This document shows positions 1 through 8,981 of a stretch of DNA of 37,475 nucleotides, in pieces; position 1 is the first letter of the stretch; every line of letters begins with the position of its first letter. A program made the translations under genes and the position numbers. The stretch is from contig WBUF01000022.1 of the NCBI GenBank assembly GCA_008933825.1, positions 1 through 37,475 of the forward strand. Reading direction: 5' to 3'. This stretch comes from Rhodocyclaceae bacterium. GTDB lineage: Bacteria > Pseudomonadota > Gammaproteobacteria > Burkholderiales > Rhodocyclaceae. The notes below the pieces were generated by a model that had not been told where the DNA came from, made no database searches, and saw nothing but the letters and a program-made list of their open reading frames with translations.

Positions 1-28
1 GACGCATTAGATCGCAACGAAGCGATTC

Positions 29-54
29 CGGCATCATCCATTCGGGTGATGCCG
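29..54. repeat. inverted repeat downstream of ruvC
   Basis: An 11-bp stem (arms 29-39 and 44-54, one G-T pair) encloses a 4-base loop. It lies about 30 bases beyond the ruvC stop. Neither strand has a T-run after the stem, so it is not a canonical intrinsic terminator. It could protect the 3' end of the yebC-ruvC transcript. The remaining bases before ruvC show nothing recognisable. Confidence 0.45.
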
Positions 55-82
55 AAAGCAATATGAAGGCAAGGACAGGAAG

Positions 83-625
83 TCAGCCGAGCCGGCCGCG
101 GCGCAGGCGCAACCCGGCGGTGGCGAGCCCGCCCAGCCCCTGGCCGCCGTGGGCGTGGCAGATGGCGCAGGCCAGCGCGTCGGCGGCGTCCGGGCCGGGG
201 TCGCCCGGAAGATTGAGCAGGCGCCGCACCATGTGCTGCACCTGTTCCTTGGCGGCGTGGCCGTTGCCGACCACCGCCTGCTTGACCTGCAGCGCGGTGT
301 ACTCGGCGACCGGCAGTTCGGCGTCCACCGCGGCGCAGATGGCGGCGCCGCGCGCCTGACCGAGCAGCAGGGTGGATTTCGGGTTGACGTTGACGAAGAC
401 GATCTCGACGGCGATCTGCTCCGGGCGATGCTCGGCGATGACTTCGCGCAGGCCGCCGAGAATGGTCTTCAGGCGCAGCGGCAGCGTGCCGTCCTCCGGC
501 GTCTTCACGCAACCGCTGGTGATGTAGGCAAGCTTGCTGCCGGTTTTTTCGATCACCCCGAAGCCGGTGACGCGCAGCCCGGGGTCGATGCCGAGGATGC
601 GGACGGGCGTCGCGGCGTCTCCCAC
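83..625 (-). CDS. ruvC: RuvC, Holliday junction resolvase
   Basis: RuvC is the endonuclease that cuts Holliday junctions symmetrically with RuvAB during recombinational repair. The 180-residue product has the usual family length. The RNase H-fold acidic residues are visible: D14 in LGIDPG, E74 in [11 protein letters not shown], and D146/D149 in the PDAADALA helix. They correspond to the E. coli D7/E66/D138/D141 set with an N-terminal offset of about 7-8 residues. An internal GTG seven codons downstream would give a start matching most family members, so the true start is either of these. The gene follows yebC after a 5-base gap on the same strand, the usual betaproteobacterial arrangement. 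ruvA and ruvB would be expected beyond the window edge. Confidence 0.97.
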   Translation of the reverse strand: MGDAATPVRILGIDPGLRVTGFGVIEKTGSKLAYITSGCVKTPEDGTLPLRLKTILGGLREVIAEHRPEQIAVEIVFVNVNPKSTLLLGQARGAAICAAVDAELPVAEYTALQVKQAVVGNGHAAKEQVQHMVRRLLNLPGDPGPDAADALACAICHAHGGQGLGGLATAGLRLRRGRLG

Positions 626-630
626 CGCCC

Positions 631-1359
631 TCAGGCCTCGTCGATGACCGCGGTCGAGTAGACCTCCTGCACGTCGTCCAGCGCGTCGAGAGCGTCGAGC
701 AGCTTCTGCATCCGGGCGGCGTCCTCGCCGGCCAGCTCGGTCTCGTTGAGCGGCTTCAGCGTAACGTCGGCAATCTCCGCCTTCAGCCCGGCCTGCTCCA
801 GCCCGGCTTTCACGGCATGAAAGTCCGCCGGCGCGCAGATCACCTCGACGCTGCCGTCCTCGTTGGTGACGACGTCTTCGGCGCCGGCTTCAAGCGCCGC
901 CTCCATCACCTTGTCCTCGCTGGTGCCGGGCGCGAAGAGGAACTGGCCGCAATGCTTGAACTGGAACGCCACCGAGCCTTCGGTGCCCATGTTGCCGCCG
1001 TTCTTGGAGAAGGCATGGCGCACGTCGGCCACGGTGCGCGTCTTGTTGTCGGTGAGGCAGTCCACCATCACCGCCGCGCCGCCGATGCCGTAGCCCTCGT
1101 AGCGGATCTCCTCGTAGCTGACGCCCTCGAGCTGGCCGGTGCCGCGCTTGATGGCGTTCTCCATGGTGTCCTTGGGCAGGCTCTGCGCCTTGGCCTTGTC
1201 GATGGCCAGGCGCAGGCGCGCATTGCTGTTCGGATCGCCGCCGCCCATTTTGGCGGCGACGGTGATTTCCTTGATGAGCTTGGTGAATATCTTGCCGCGC
1301 TTGGCGTCCTGGCGCCCCTTGCGGTGCTGGATGTTGGCCCATTTCGAATGGCCGGCCAT
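631..1359 (-). CDS. yebC: YebC/PmpR-family protein
   Basis: A 242-residue member of the YebC/PmpR (TACO1) family. The N-terminal signature [15 protein letters not shown] is intact, followed by the lysine-rich stretch and the GTEGSVAF motif in the middle domain. Family members have been described as DNA-binding regulators. The bacterial/mitochondrial family is also linked to translation of proline-rich stretches. The start is supported by an AAGGGG ribosome-binding site about 7 bases upstream. It is the first gene of a yebC-ruvC unit, divergent from the HerA-like ATPase gene with about 60 bases between them. Confidence 0.97.
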   Translation of the reverse strand: MAGHSKWANIQHRKGRQDAKRGKIFTKLIKEITVAAKMGGGDPNSNARLRLAIDKAKAQSLPKDTMENAIKRGTGQLEGVSYEEIRYEGYGIGGAAVMVDCLTDNKTRTVADVRHAFSKNGGNMGTEGSVAFQFKHCGQFLFAPGTSEDKVMEAALEAGAEDVVTNEDGSVEVICAPADFHAVKAGLEQAGLKAEIADVTLKPLNETELAGEDAARMQKLLDALDALDDVQEVYSTAVIDEA

Positions 1360-1386
1360 GTGAAACCCCTTGTCGAATCGCTGCGA

Positions 1387-1401
1387 TAAAATGCAATTTT
1401 A
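1387..1401. promoter_or_regulatory. palindrome between divergent yebC and HerA-like genes
   Basis: A perfect AT-rich palindrome (TAAAAT, 3-base spacer, ATTTTA) sits in the short divergent region. It could be a -10 region used in both directions or an operator. No good -35 element is visible at 16-18 bases on either side, so this is only a candidate. Confidence 0.3.
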
Positions 1402-1421
1402 CACTCACGGGGAGCCTGCCG

Positions 1422-2915
1422 ATGGCCCAGCCGCTCGTCATTGCCAAATCCGGCGAACTCGATCTGGCGCTGTTGCCGCAGATGGCCAACCGCCACGGCC
1501 TCATCACCGGCGCCACCGGCACCGGCAAGACCGTCACCCTGCAGACGCTGGCCGAGCACTTCTCCGGCATCGGCGTGCCCTGCTTCATGTCCGACGTCAA
1601 GGGCGACCTCTCGGGCATCTCGCAGCCCGGCGGCGGCAACGCCAAGGTGGCCGAGCGGGTGGCGATGCTGAAACTCGAAGGCTTCGCGCACCAGGGCTAC
1701 CCCGTCACCCTGTGGGACCCCTTCGGCGAGGCCGGCCATCCGGTGCGCGCCACCGTTTCCGACATGGGGCCGCTGCTGCTCGGCCGCATGCTCGACCTCA
1801 ACGAAACCCAGGGCGGCGTGCTCAACCTGGTGTTCAAGGTGGCCGACGACAACGGCCTGCTGCTGCTGGATCTCAAGGACCTGCGCGCGATGCTCGCCTT
1901 CGTCGGCGAGAACGCCAAGCAGTTCACCACCGAGTACGGCAACGTCTCCGCCGCCTCCATCGGCGCCATCCAGCGCGGCCTGCTGGCGCTCGAATCGGAG
2001 GGCGGCGAGAAGCTCTTCGGCGAGCCGATGCTCGACATCGCCGACCTCATCCAGACCGACCGCGGGCGCGGCATCATCAACATCCTCTCCGCCGACCGCC
2101 TGATGCAGGCGCCGAAGCTGTACGCGACGCTGCTCCTGTGGCTGCTCTCCGAGCTGTTCGAGAACCTGCCCGAGGCGGGCGACCTCGACAAGCCGAAGCT
2201 GGTGTTCTTCTTCGACGAGGCGCACCTGCTGTTCGCCGACGCGCCGGCGGCGCTGGTCGACAAGATCGAGCAGGTGGTGCGGCTGATCCGCTCCAAGGGC
2301 GTCGGCGTCTATTTCGTCACGCAGAACCCGGCCGACGTGCCGGACAAGGTGCTCTCCCAGCTCGGCAACCGCGTGCAGCACGCGCTGCGCGCCTTCTCCG
2401 TGCGCGACCAGAAGGCGGTCAAGGCGGCCGCCGAGACCATGCGCGACAACCCGAGCCTCAATGAAGTCGCCGCCATCACCGAACTGGGGGTCGGCGAGGC
2501 GCTGGTCTCCTGCCTCGACGAGAAGGGCCGCCCCGGCGTGGTTCAGCGCGCCTTCGTCGTGCCGCCGCAGGGCCAGATCGGCCCGATCACTGACGCCCAG
2601 CGCCGCCAGCTGATCCAGAATTCCCTCGTCGCCGGCGTCTACGAGAAGACGGTGGATCGCGAATCCGCCTATGAGGTCCTCAAGGCGCGCGCGGCGCAGG
2701 CCGCGCCGCCGCCCCAGGCGCAACCGCAACCGCAACAAGCCGGCGGCGGCATCCTCGGCGGACTGGGGGACCTGCTCGGCGGCGGCTCGGGCCGGCGCCG
2801 CCAGTCGGTGGCCGAGGCGGCAGTGACGAGCGCCGCCCGCGCCATCGGCTCGAACCTGGGACGGCAGATCGTGCGCGGCGTGCTCGGCTCGATACTGGGC
2901 GGCAAGCGGCGCTGA
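1422..2915 (+). CDS. HerA/YjgR-like (DUF853) P-loop ATPase
   Basis: A 497-residue predicted ATPase of the DUF853/YjgR family, related to HerA/FtsK-type DNA translocases. Walker A is GATGTGKT at residues 30-37. Walker B is [13 protein letters not shown] at about 262-274, followed by the arginine-containing [17 protein letters not shown] segment typical of HerA-like proteins. The C-terminus is a low-complexity Ala/Pro/Gln stretch followed by Gly-rich [15 protein letters not shown], a pattern common in this family. There is no HerA N-terminal barrel (HAS domain). The physiological role of YjgR-type proteins is not established. The stop overlaps the next start (TGATG), so it is probably co-translated with the downstream exporter. 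Confidence 0.9.
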   Translation: MAQPLVIAKSGELDLALLPQMANRHGLITGATGTGKTVTLQTLAEHFSGIGVPCFMSDVKGDLSGISQPGGGNAKVAERVAMLKLEGFAHQGYPVTLWDPFGEAGHPVRATVSDMGPLLLGRMLDLNETQGGVLNLVFKVADDNGLLLLDLKDLRAMLAFVGENAKQFTTEYGNVSAASIGAIQRGLLALESEGGEKLFGEPMLDIADLIQTDRGRGIINILSADRLMQAPKLYATLLLWLLSELFENLPEAGDLDKPKLVFFFDEAHLLFADAPAALVDKIEQVVRLIRSKGVGVYFVTQNPADVPDKVLSQLGNRVQHALRAFSVRDQKAVKAAAETMRDNPSLNEVAAITELGVGEALVSCLDEKGRPGVVQRAFVVPPQGQIGPITDAQRRQLIQNSLVAGVYEKTVDRESAYEVLKARAAQAAPPPQAQPQPQQAGGGILGGLGDLLGGGSGRRRQSVAEAAVTSAARAIGSNLGRQIVRGVLGSILGGKRR

Positions 2916-3799
2916 TGGCCGACCTGCGCACCGTCGGCCTGACGCTGGCGGTGCTCTCGGCCGTCGCCTTTTCCTTCAAGGCCATCTTCGTCAAGCTCGG
3001 CCTCGCCCACGGCGCCGACGCCGTGACGCTGCTGGCGCTACGCATGGGCTTCGCCCTGCCGGTGTTCCTCGCCATGGCCTGGCGCAGCGGCGCCGCCGGG
3101 CTGACGCGGCGCGACTGGCTGTGGCTGGCGGTGCTGGGCCTGGCCGGCTACTACCTGTCGAGCCTGTTCGACTTCCTCGGCCTGCAGACCATCAGCGCCG
3201 GCCTCGAGCGGCTGATCCTGTTCACCTACCCGACCCTGGTGCTGCTGTTCTCGGCGCTGTTCCTCGGCCAGAAGATCCGCCCGGCGGCCTGGGGCGCGCT
3301 GGCGCTGTGCTACGCCGGCATCGGCCTCGCCGTGTCGCACGACCTGACTTTTGCCGGCGCGTCGCGCGACCTGATTGTCGGCAGCCTGTGGGTGTTCGCC
3401 AGCGCGGTGAGCTACGCGCTGTTCTGGATGGGCTCGGGCCACGTCGTCGCGCGCATTGGCGCGATGCGCCTGTCGGCCTACGCCTCGATCTTCGCCTGCC
3501 TGTTCGTGCTCGGTCACTTCGCGGCGACGCGCCCGCTCGCGGCGCTGGCGGTGCCGCCGCGTGCGTACCTCGACGCCCTGGCACTGGCACTGGTGTCCAC
3601 CGTGCTGCCGATCTGGCTGCAGGCCGAGGCGCTGCGCCGCGTCGGCGCCCCGACCGCCGCCCTGGTCGGCACGCTCGGACCGGTCATCACCATCTTCCTC
3701 GGCTGGGGGATACTGGACGAGGCCATGTCGGCGAGCCAGCTCGCCGGCGCGGGGCTGGTGATCGCCGGCGTGCTGCTGGTGAGCGTGAAACGGCAGTAA
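2915..3799 (+). CDS. EamA/DMT-family transporter
   Basis: A 294-residue inner-membrane protein with about ten hydrophobic segments and two EamA repeats (residues about 10-140 and 150-290), the standard architecture of drug/metabolite exporters. The second repeat ends with the typical GILDEAMSASQLAGAGLVIAGV stretch. The substrate cannot be read from the sequence. Family members export amino acids, purines or other metabolites. The start overlaps the stop of the HerA-like gene by one base, and the pair likely forms an operon. The gene converges with the porin gene, and a copy of the dispersed 24-bp repeat starts two bases after its stop. Confidence 0.9.
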   Translation: MADLRTVGLTLAVLSAVAFSFKAIFVKLGLAHGADAVTLLALRMGFALPVFLAMAWRSGAAGLTRRDWLWLAVLGLAGYYLSSLFDFLGLQTISAGLERLILFTYPTLVLLFSALFLGQKIRPAAWGALALCYAGIGLAVSHDLTFAGASRDLIVGSLWVFASAVSYALFWMGSGHVVARIGAMRLSAYASIFACLFVLGHFAATRPLAALAVPPRAYLDALALALVSTVLPIWLQAEALRRVGAPTAALVGTLGPVITIFLGWGILDEAMSASQLAGAGLVIAGVLLVSVKRQ

Positions 3800-3800
3800 C

Positions 3801-3824
3801 GCCGTCTTGCGGGGACTGACTTTT
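3801..3824 (-). repeat. dispersed 24-bp repeat, copy A
   Basis: On the minus strand this reads AAAAGTCAGTCCCC then GCAAGACGGC. It is one of six copies in the window (others at 8123, 12136, 14166, 17021 and 31191). It lies between two convergent genes, 7 bases after the porin stop and immediately after the EamA stop. It differs from copy C at two of 24 positions and forms no obvious hairpin. Confidence 0.8.
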
Positions 3825-3831
3825 CCGAACC

Positions 3832-5088
3832 TCAGAATGCCTGGGCGATGCTGATGCCCGCGTAGTGGTTCGTGTTGCGGTAGCTGCCGCTCAGGATGGC
3901 GTTTTCGACGTTTCGCTTGCCGGCCAGGCCGACGGTGTAGAAGACGTCGAGCGCCAGGCCGTCGCGCAGCTTGCGGCCGGCGCCGATGCTGAAGTGATGC
4001 ATCGTGCCGTCGGGCGCGGCCGGGCTCAGCGTGCGCTCGGGGACGGGCGAGGGGACGTAGGCGTAGCCGGCGCGCAATGCGGTCGTGCCGGACAGGCGCA
4101 GTTCGACGCCGGCGCGCAGCGTCCAGATATTGCGCCAGCGCAGCGGCGTCGTGCTGTCCGTGGCGACGGGCGGTACTTCCCGCTCGAGATTCAATTTCTG
4201 ACTCCTGAAGCTCGACCAGCGTATCTGCTCCGCGTCGACGGTAAGCGTGATGTTGCGCCATCCCTTGTAGGCGACACCGAAACTGAGGATGTCGGGAAAG
4301 GTGAGCGGAGAGGACATGTCGGAGTTGAATGCCGCACCGCCGAACAGGGGTTGCAGGGGCGGTGCCAGGTTGCGCAGGTGCAGGTTGCCCTTCAGGCGGA
4401 CGCGTATCTTGCTGCGGTAGGCCGCGCCCAGGCTCCATTCTTCCGCGGGCGCGTAGAGCAGGCCGAAGTTGTAGCCCAGCCCGGCGCCGCTGCCCTTGAT
4501 TTTCACCATGCCGTCGCCGGCGCCGAGCAGCGACTGGTCCGTCCTGAGCCGGGACAGCGATTTGACCAGCATGAGGTCGAGGCCGAATCCGGCAAGCAGT
4601 CCCGGCGCCAGTCGCCCCGCCAGCGTGGGATTGACGGCCAGCGTGCCGATCAGGCTTTCCGTCGAGGCGTAGCGGGTGAGGCCGTTGCTGCTCCATTTCC
4701 GTCCGCCGACGCCGAAGGGCGCGAAGACGCCCAACCCGAAGCGCCAATCGGCATGGCTTGCCTTCGGCAGGTAGTAGAGATGCGGCGGGGCGAAGGCCAG
4801 GAATTCCGTCGATTCCTCCAGGCCCGAGGGATTGCGGAAATCGGTGGCAGGCATGACCAGCGTGGCGCCGCCATAGATCTGCCGCTCGGGGCCCAGCAGC
4901 GCGAGACCGGCCGGGTTGTGGGCGAAGGCAGAGGCGTCGTCCGCCAGCCCGACAAAGGCCGTGCCCATCGCAGCCGCGCGCGCGCCGTGCACTGGGCCGC
5001 CGGCGAAGGACAGCGTTGGCGAGCATGCCGCAAGCAGGACGATCCCGCGCAACCGGGCGCGCCTGCCGTGATCGAGCCAAGCCGACAT
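3832..5088 (-). CDS. FadL/OmpP1/TodX-family outer membrane transporter
   Basis: A 418-residue outer-membrane porin of the FadL/OmpP1/TodX family, which takes up long-chain fatty acids or hydrophobic aromatics. The start chosen (MSAWLDHG) has a strong GAGGGGAGG ribosome-binding site and gives a signal peptide ending near SFAGG. An in-frame start 24 codons upstream would bury the signal sequence. The family signature FVGLADDASAFAHNPAGL lies shortly after the signal peptide, and the chain ends in phenylalanine (SIAQAF), as barrel proteins recognised by BamA do. Its substrate is unknown. It is divergent from a small cytochrome c gene. Confidence 0.9.
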   Translation of the reverse strand: MSAWLDHGRRARLRGIVLLAACSPTLSFAGGPVHGARAAAMGTAFVGLADDASAFAHNPAGLALLGPERQIYGGATLVMPATDFRNPSGLEESTEFLAFAPPHLYYLPKASHADWRFGLGVFAPFGVGGRKWSSNGLTRYASTESLIGTLAVNPTLAGRLAPGLLAGFGLDLMLVKSLSRLRTDQSLLGAGDGMVKIKGSGAGLGYNFGLLYAPAEEWSLGAAYRSKIRVRLKGNLHLRNLAPPLQPLFGGAAFNSDMSSPLTFPDILSFGVAYKGWRNITLTVDAEQIRWSSFRSQKLNLEREVPPVATDSTTPLRWRNIWTLRAGVELRLSGTTALRAGYAYVPSPVPERTLSPAAPDGTMHHFSIGAGRKLRDGLALDVFYTVGLAGKRNVENAILSGSYRNTNHYAGISIAQAF

Positions 5089-5181
5089 GCTGCCTCCCCT
5101 CATACCGATCGCCGCCCTGCAAAGGCCGGCTTTTCTTGCGTATGCCCGCCATGCGACCAAGGTATTAAGCCCACGGGCGAA

Positions 5182-5211
5182 TTGCGGTTGTCATTATGTT
5201 ACTCCGATAAT
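5182..5211 (+). promoter_or_regulatory. predicted sigma-70 promoter for cytochrome c gene
   Basis: TTGCGG and GATAAT are separated by 18 bases and lie about 35 bases upstream of the cytochrome start. The match is to consensus only. No operator is visible. Confidence 0.45.
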
Positions 5212-5245
5212 CAGGCTGCTGTCATCACACACGGGAGGGGCGACC

Positions 5246-5566
5246 ATGAATGCCATCAACAAGGTTTGGCTGTGCGGCGGACTGGCATTGCTGTGCTGCG
5301 CGCAGGCGCATGCCCAGCAGCACGCGGAGGGAGGCAAGGCCTACGCCATTTTCAATTGCGGGCAATGCCACGGCGAGGATGCGCGCACGCCGAAAAAAAC
5401 CGGCGTGCCGAAGATCGCCGGACTGGACCGCCAGTACCTCACCGAGAAGACTGGAAAGCTAATCGCGACGATGTCGCACAAGGATGCGGTGGCCGGCTGC
5501 GCGGAACTGCCGACCCAGACGCAGATCCAGTCCATCGCCGAGTGGGTGAGCCGCCAGCCGAACTGA
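5246..5566 (+). CDS. small periplasmic c-type cytochrome
   Basis: A 106-residue class I cytochrome c with a cleavable signal peptide (residues 1-24, ending AHAQ) and one heme-binding site, CGQCH, at C38-H42. A methionine in the MSHKDAV segment is a candidate sixth ligand. The start is chosen by the GGGAGGGG ribosome-binding site. In-frame starts further upstream would destroy the signal peptide. Small c553/c4-like domains of this type carry single electrons to terminal oxidases or reductases, but the partner is not visible here. The gene lies between the divergent porin gene and a sensor kinase and may be monocistronic. Confidence 0.9.
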   Translation: MNAINKVWLCGGLALLCCAQAHAQQHAEGGKAYAIFNCGQCHGEDARTPKKTGVPKIAGLDRQYLTEKTGKLIATMSHKDAVAGCAELPTQTQIQSIAEWVSRQPN

Positions 5567-5640
5567 GGGCCGGCGGGTTCGCCCGCGCCCGGCGCGGCCG
5601 GGTATTATGCTGACATCCTGAGCGTTGCCGGGGAGGGGGG

Positions 5641-7386
5641 ATGCGCTGGTACCGGAAATGGCTGGCGAGGGCGGGGCTGTATTTCCCCGAGCCGGGCCGG
5701 GAGGAGGCGTTCCGCGAGTTCTTCGTGGAGCGCCACGTCAATCTCATGCAGGCCTTCCTGCTCGGCGGCGCCATCGTGTCCACCGCCTCGGTGTTCTGGC
5801 ATGAAAGCATCGATCCGGTGGGCGCGCCGGATACGCACTGGATCAAGCTGGCCGTCTTTCCCCTGCTGTTGTTGCCGCAGGCCCTGCTGCTCCTGCCCGC
5901 GATGCGGCGCCATGCCGAGACGCTGGTGATCCTGCCGCCGATGACGGCGCTGCTGACGCAGCTCCTGCTGGTCATGCCGGTGCTCGACGGCGGCATGGCC
6001 TACACCGCGCACCCCACCATGCAGACCATGCTGTTCTTCATCGCCTTCATGCGGGCGCGCTTTCTCTACGTCGTGTCCGTCTCGCTGTTCAGCGCAGTGG
6101 CCTTCGTCGTCGCCCACCGGCTGGCGCCGGAGAATGCGGCGCGGCTGCTGGAGATCAACGCCCACTTCGTCTGGGCCACCGCCGGCGCGGTGATGTGGGC
6201 GGCCTACTGGCAGGAGCGCCTGCACCGGCGCCAGTTCGACACCCTGCAGGCGCTCGACGCGGCGCGCGTCGCGGCCGAACAGGCGAACCAGGCCAAGATG
6301 CGCTTCCTCGCCTCCGCCAGCCACGACCTGCGGCAGCCGATCCATTCGCTCGGGCTGAACGTGTATGCCCTGAAGAACCGGGTGCGCTACCCCGAGCAGA
6401 AGGAGGTCCTGGCCGAGATCGAATTGGCGGTCGGCGCCATGCAGACGATGTTCAACTCCCTGCTCGACCTGTCGCGGCTGGCCTCCGGCCTCGTCAAGCC
6501 CGACCTGGCAAGCCTTTCCGTGAGCGAACTGCTGCGCGAGCTGGAATCGATGTTCGGCGCGGCCGCTCGCGACAAGGGCCTCGAACTGCGCCTGCGCGCC
6601 TGCCGCGGGCGGGTGAGAAGCGATCCGCAGCTGCTGCGCCAGATCCTGCAAAACCTGGTGGCCAATGCCGTGCGCTACAGCGAGCGGGGCGGCGTGCTGG
6701 TCGGCTGCCGCCGGCGCGGCGCCACGCTGAGCATCGAGGTCTGGGATACCGGCCCGGGCATCGCCAAGGATGCGCTCGACAGCATCTTCGTCGAATTCGT
6801 GCGCCTCGGGCGGCAGGGCCGCGAGGGCGACCGCGGTCTCGGCATCGGCCTCGCCATCGTGCGCGAGGCCTGCCATATGCTGGGTCATGCGCTGGCGGCG
6901 CGCTCGCGGCCGGGCCGCGGCAGCTGTTTCGCGGTGCGCGTGCCGCTCACCGACGAAGCGCCCGTGGCGCAGCCGGCGGCGCGTGACGAAGCGGACCGCG
7001 TCTTCGGCGCCTTCGTCGTCGTCATCGACGACGACCGCGAGGTGCTCGACAGCATGCGCCGGCTGCTGGAGCTCTGGGGCTGCCACAGCGTGCTGGCGGG
7101 CTCGGGGAGGCAGGCGCTGGAGGCGCTCGGCCGGCATGAGCGCATCCCCGACCTGATCGTCTGCGATTACGAGCTGGCGGGCGGGGAAACGGCGGACGAC
7201 GCGGTGCGGCGCATACACGGTCAGGTCTGGCCGGACATTCCCGTCCTGGTGATCACGGCAACCGGGCTTGCGGCGGACATGGCGGGCCGCACGCACAACG
7301 GCTACCGGATGTTGCGCAAGCCGTTGGCCGCCGAAGCGCTGCGCGCCGCCATGCATGAGGCGCTCGCGCCGCCGCCCGGCTCCTGA
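5641..7386 (+). CDS. membrane-bound hybrid histidine kinase
   Basis: A 581-residue hybrid sensor kinase. The N-terminal ~200 residues contain about five or six hydrophobic segments and no recognisable periplasmic domain. A HisKA domain follows with the phosphoacceptor at H228 (SASHDLRQPIHS). The HATPase domain shows the N-box NLVANAVRYSERGG and G-boxes DTGPGIA and GLGIGLAIV. The C-terminal receiver domain has VIDDD acidic residues, phospho-acceptor D509 (VCDYEL) and a conserved lysine in MLRKPL. The SHDLRQP variant of the H-box is common in hybrid kinases of proteobacteria. The start is backed by a purine-rich GGGGAGGGG stretch. It converges with a LuxR-type regulator 7 bases away, which is its likely partner. 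The signal is unknown. Confidence 0.92.
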   Translation: MRWYRKWLARAGLYFPEPGREEAFREFFVERHVNLMQAFLLGGAIVSTASVFWHESIDPVGAPDTHWIKLAVFPLLLLPQALLLLPAMRRHAETLVILPPMTALLTQLLLVMPVLDGGMAYTAHPTMQTMLFFIAFMRARFLYVVSVSLFSAVAFVVAHRLAPENAARLLEINAHFVWATAGAVMWAAYWQERLHRRQFDTLQALDAARVAAEQANQAKMRFLASASHDLRQPIHSLGLNVYALKNRVRYPEQKEVLAEIELAVGAMQTMFNSLLDLSRLASGLVKPDLASLSVSELLRELESMFGAAARDKGLELRLRACRGRVRSDPQLLRQILQNLVANAVRYSERGGVLVGCRRRGATLSIEVWDTGPGIAKDALDSIFVEFVRLGRQGREGDRGLGIGLAIVREACHMLGHALAARSRPGRGSCFAVRVPLTDEAPVAQPAARDEADRVFGAFVVVIDDDREVLDSMRRLLELWGCHSVLAGSGRQALEALGRHERIPDLIVCDYELAGGETADDAVRRIHGQVWPDIPVLVITATGLAADMAGRTHNGYRMLRKPLAAEALRAAMHEALAPPPGS

Positions 7387-7393
7387 GCGGCGC

Positions 7394-8071
7394 TCAGACC
7401 GCTTCGCGCTTGTCCTCGAAGCCGGCGCCGTTCTGCGAAAGCCAGATGACCGCCTGGGTGCGCGAGGTGACGTTCATGGCGCGCAAGGCGGCGCTGACAT
7501 AGACCTTGACGGTGGCCTCCGAGATGCCCAGGTTGCGCGCGATGGTTTTGTTGGGCAGGCCCTTCACCAGCATGCGCAGGGTGTCGATCTGCCGCTCGGT
7601 CAGGCCGAGCGAGGCCAGGGCCGACGTGTTGCCCGACGGTTGTCCGATGCGTCGCGGCGGGGCGTCTCCCCGATCCGTTAAGACCTGGGGAGGCACATAG
7701 ACGCCGCCGGCAAGCACCAGCCCCAGCGCCGACCAGACGAGCTCCGGATTCATCGATTTCGGGATGAAGCCCATCGCGCCGAGATTGAGCGCGTCGAGGA
7801 TGGTGGCCTTGTCGTCGTTGCCGGACAGCACGACCACCGGCGCGTCCGGACAGGCCTCGCGGACGGCTTCCAGGGCGGCCAGTCCGCTGCAGTCAGGCAG
7901 ATTGAGGTCGAGCAGGATCAGATCCGGCGGGGGGCTCCCGGCCGCCAGCAGCGCGATCGCGCTTTGGCAGTCCGGCGATTCGGTGACGGTGCAGTTCCCG
8001 TCGTGGCGCGACAGCATGGCCGTGACGCCGGTACGGATCAGCGGATGATCGTCGACCACCAGGACTTGCAT
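7394..8071 (-). CDS. NarL/LuxR-family response regulator
   Basis: A 225-residue two-component regulator. The receiver domain has acidic residues D7/D8, phosphoacceptor D55 (LILLDLNLP) and the conserved K in FIPKSMNP. A linker of about 30 residues follows. The C-terminal LuxR/GerE helix-turn-helix is SLGLTERQIDTLRMLVKGLP through ISEATVKVYVSAALRAM. The start has a GGGAGCAGG ribosome-binding site. The gene faces the hybrid kinase with only 7 bases between stops. Convergent kinase/regulator pairs are less usual than co-directional ones, but proximity and the absence of other partners make this the likely cognate. Targets are unknown. Confidence 0.93.
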   Translation of the reverse strand: MQVLVVDDHPLIRTGVTAMLSRHDGNCTVTESPDCQSAIALLAAGSPPPDLILLDLNLPDCSGLAALEAVREACPDAPVVVLSGNDDKATILDALNLGAMGFIPKSMNPELVWSALGLVLAGGVYVPPQVLTDRGDAPPRRIGQPSGNTSALASLGLTERQIDTLRMLVKGLPNKTIARNLGISEATVKVYVSAALRAMNVTSRTQAVIWLSQNGAGFEDKREAV

Positions 8072-8122
8072 CGAGCCTGCTCCCTGCGGTTGCGCCGCCG
8101 TATCTTATCTCGTCTTCGTATC

Positions 8123-8146
8123 GCCGTCCTGCGCAGACTGACTTTT
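8123..8146 (-). repeat. dispersed 24-bp repeat, copy B
   Basis: On the minus strand this reads AAAAGTCAGTCTGC then GCAGGACGGC, one mismatch from copy C. It starts 7 bases after the metF stop codon and lies upstream of the LuxR-regulator gene. Confidence 0.8.
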
Positions 8147-8153
8147 TCCGCGG

Positions 8154-8981
8154 CTATAAGCCGAGCCGCTGGCAGATCGTCGTGGTGAGTCCCGCCTGGT
8201 TGAGCGTGTAGAAGTGCAATCCCGGCGCGCCCTGGGCGAGCAGGCGCTCGCACAGTTCCGTCACCACGTCGAGGCCGAAGGCGCGCACCGCGGCGGCATC
8301 GTCGCCGAGGCTCTCGAACTTCCTGCGCATCCAGCGCGGGATCTCGGCGCCGCAGGCGTCCGAGAAGCGGGCGATCTTGCTGAAATTGGCGATCGGCATG
8401 ACGCCGGGCACGATCGGCACGCTCACTCCCAGCGCCTGCGCCGCCTCGACGAAATGGGCGTAGGCGTCGGCGTTGTAGAAATACTGCGTGATGGCCGAAT
8501 TCGCGCCGGCGTCCACCTTGCGCTTGAAGTTCAGCAGATCGTCGCGCGGGCTCTTCGCCTGAGGGTGGTATTCCGGGTAGGCCGCCACCTCGATGCGGAA
8601 CCAGTCACCAGTTTCACGTCGGATGAATTCCACCAGCTCGTTGGCGTAGCGGAATTCGCCCGGGTCGGCCATGCCCGAGGGCAGGTCGCCGCGCAGAGCG
8701 ACGATGCGGCGGATGCCGGCGGCCTTGTAGCGCTCCAGCACGGCGCGCACGTTGTCGCGCGTCGAGCCGATGCAGGACAGGTGCGGCGCCGCCGGCAGGC
8801 CCTCGGCCTGGATTTCCAGCACCGTTTCCAGCGTGCGGTCGCGCGTCGAGCCGCCGGCGCCGAAGGTGCAGGAGAAGAAGGCCGGCGCGAGCTGCGCCAG
8901 CTGGCGCCGCGTGGCGCGCAGCTTCTCGGCGCCCTCGGCCGTCTGCGGCGGGAAGAATTCGAAGGAGATTTCGGGCTTCAT
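8154..8981 (-). CDS. metF: methylenetetrahydrofolate reductase
   Basis: A 275-residue MetF, the FAD enzyme that reduces 5,10-methylene-THF to 5-methyl-THF for methionine synthesis. The N-terminal FEFFPPQTAEG motif carries the conserved glutamate (E8) for proton donation, and FSCTFGAGGSTRDRT is the typical following barrel segment. The start MKPEISFEFFPP matches family N-termini. The longer in-frame upstream extension is rejected because it lies inside the toxin gene. Its ATG overlaps the stop of the upstream PIN-domain toxin (ATGA), and there is no independent Shine-Dalgarno. Translation therefore probably depends on coupling to the toxin gene. It belongs functionally with ahcY and metK in this window. 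Confidence 0.95.
   Translation of the reverse strand: MKPEISFEFFPPQTAEGAEKLRATRRQLAQLAPAFFSCTFGAGGSTRDRTLETVLEIQAEGLPAAPHLSCIGSTRDNVRAVLERYKAAGIRRIVALRGDLPSGMADPGEFRYANELVEFIRRETGDWFRIEVAAYPEYHPQAKSPRDDLLNFKRKVDAGANSAITQYFYNADAYAHFVEAAQALGVSVPIVPGVMPIANFSKIARFSDACGAEIPRWMRRKFESLGDDAAAVRAFGLDVVTELCERLLAQGAPGLHFYTLNQAGLTTTICQRLGL

Noticed and set aside
29..54. A rho-independent terminator for ruvC
   Set aside because: The stem is good, but no T-run follows on either strand. It is kept only as an inverted repeat.
3330..3353. A further copy of the 24-bp repeat inside the EamA gene (GCCGTGTCGC...CTGACTTTT)
   Set aside because: Only 17 of 24 bases match, mostly the two ends, and the orientation relative to the gene is opposite to the six accepted copies. 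It is probably coincidental in GC-rich coding DNA.
3038..5152. A 704-codon open frame on the minus strand
   Set aside because: It overlaps the EamA and porin genes in another frame with low-complexity Arg-rich translation. It is a shadow frame.
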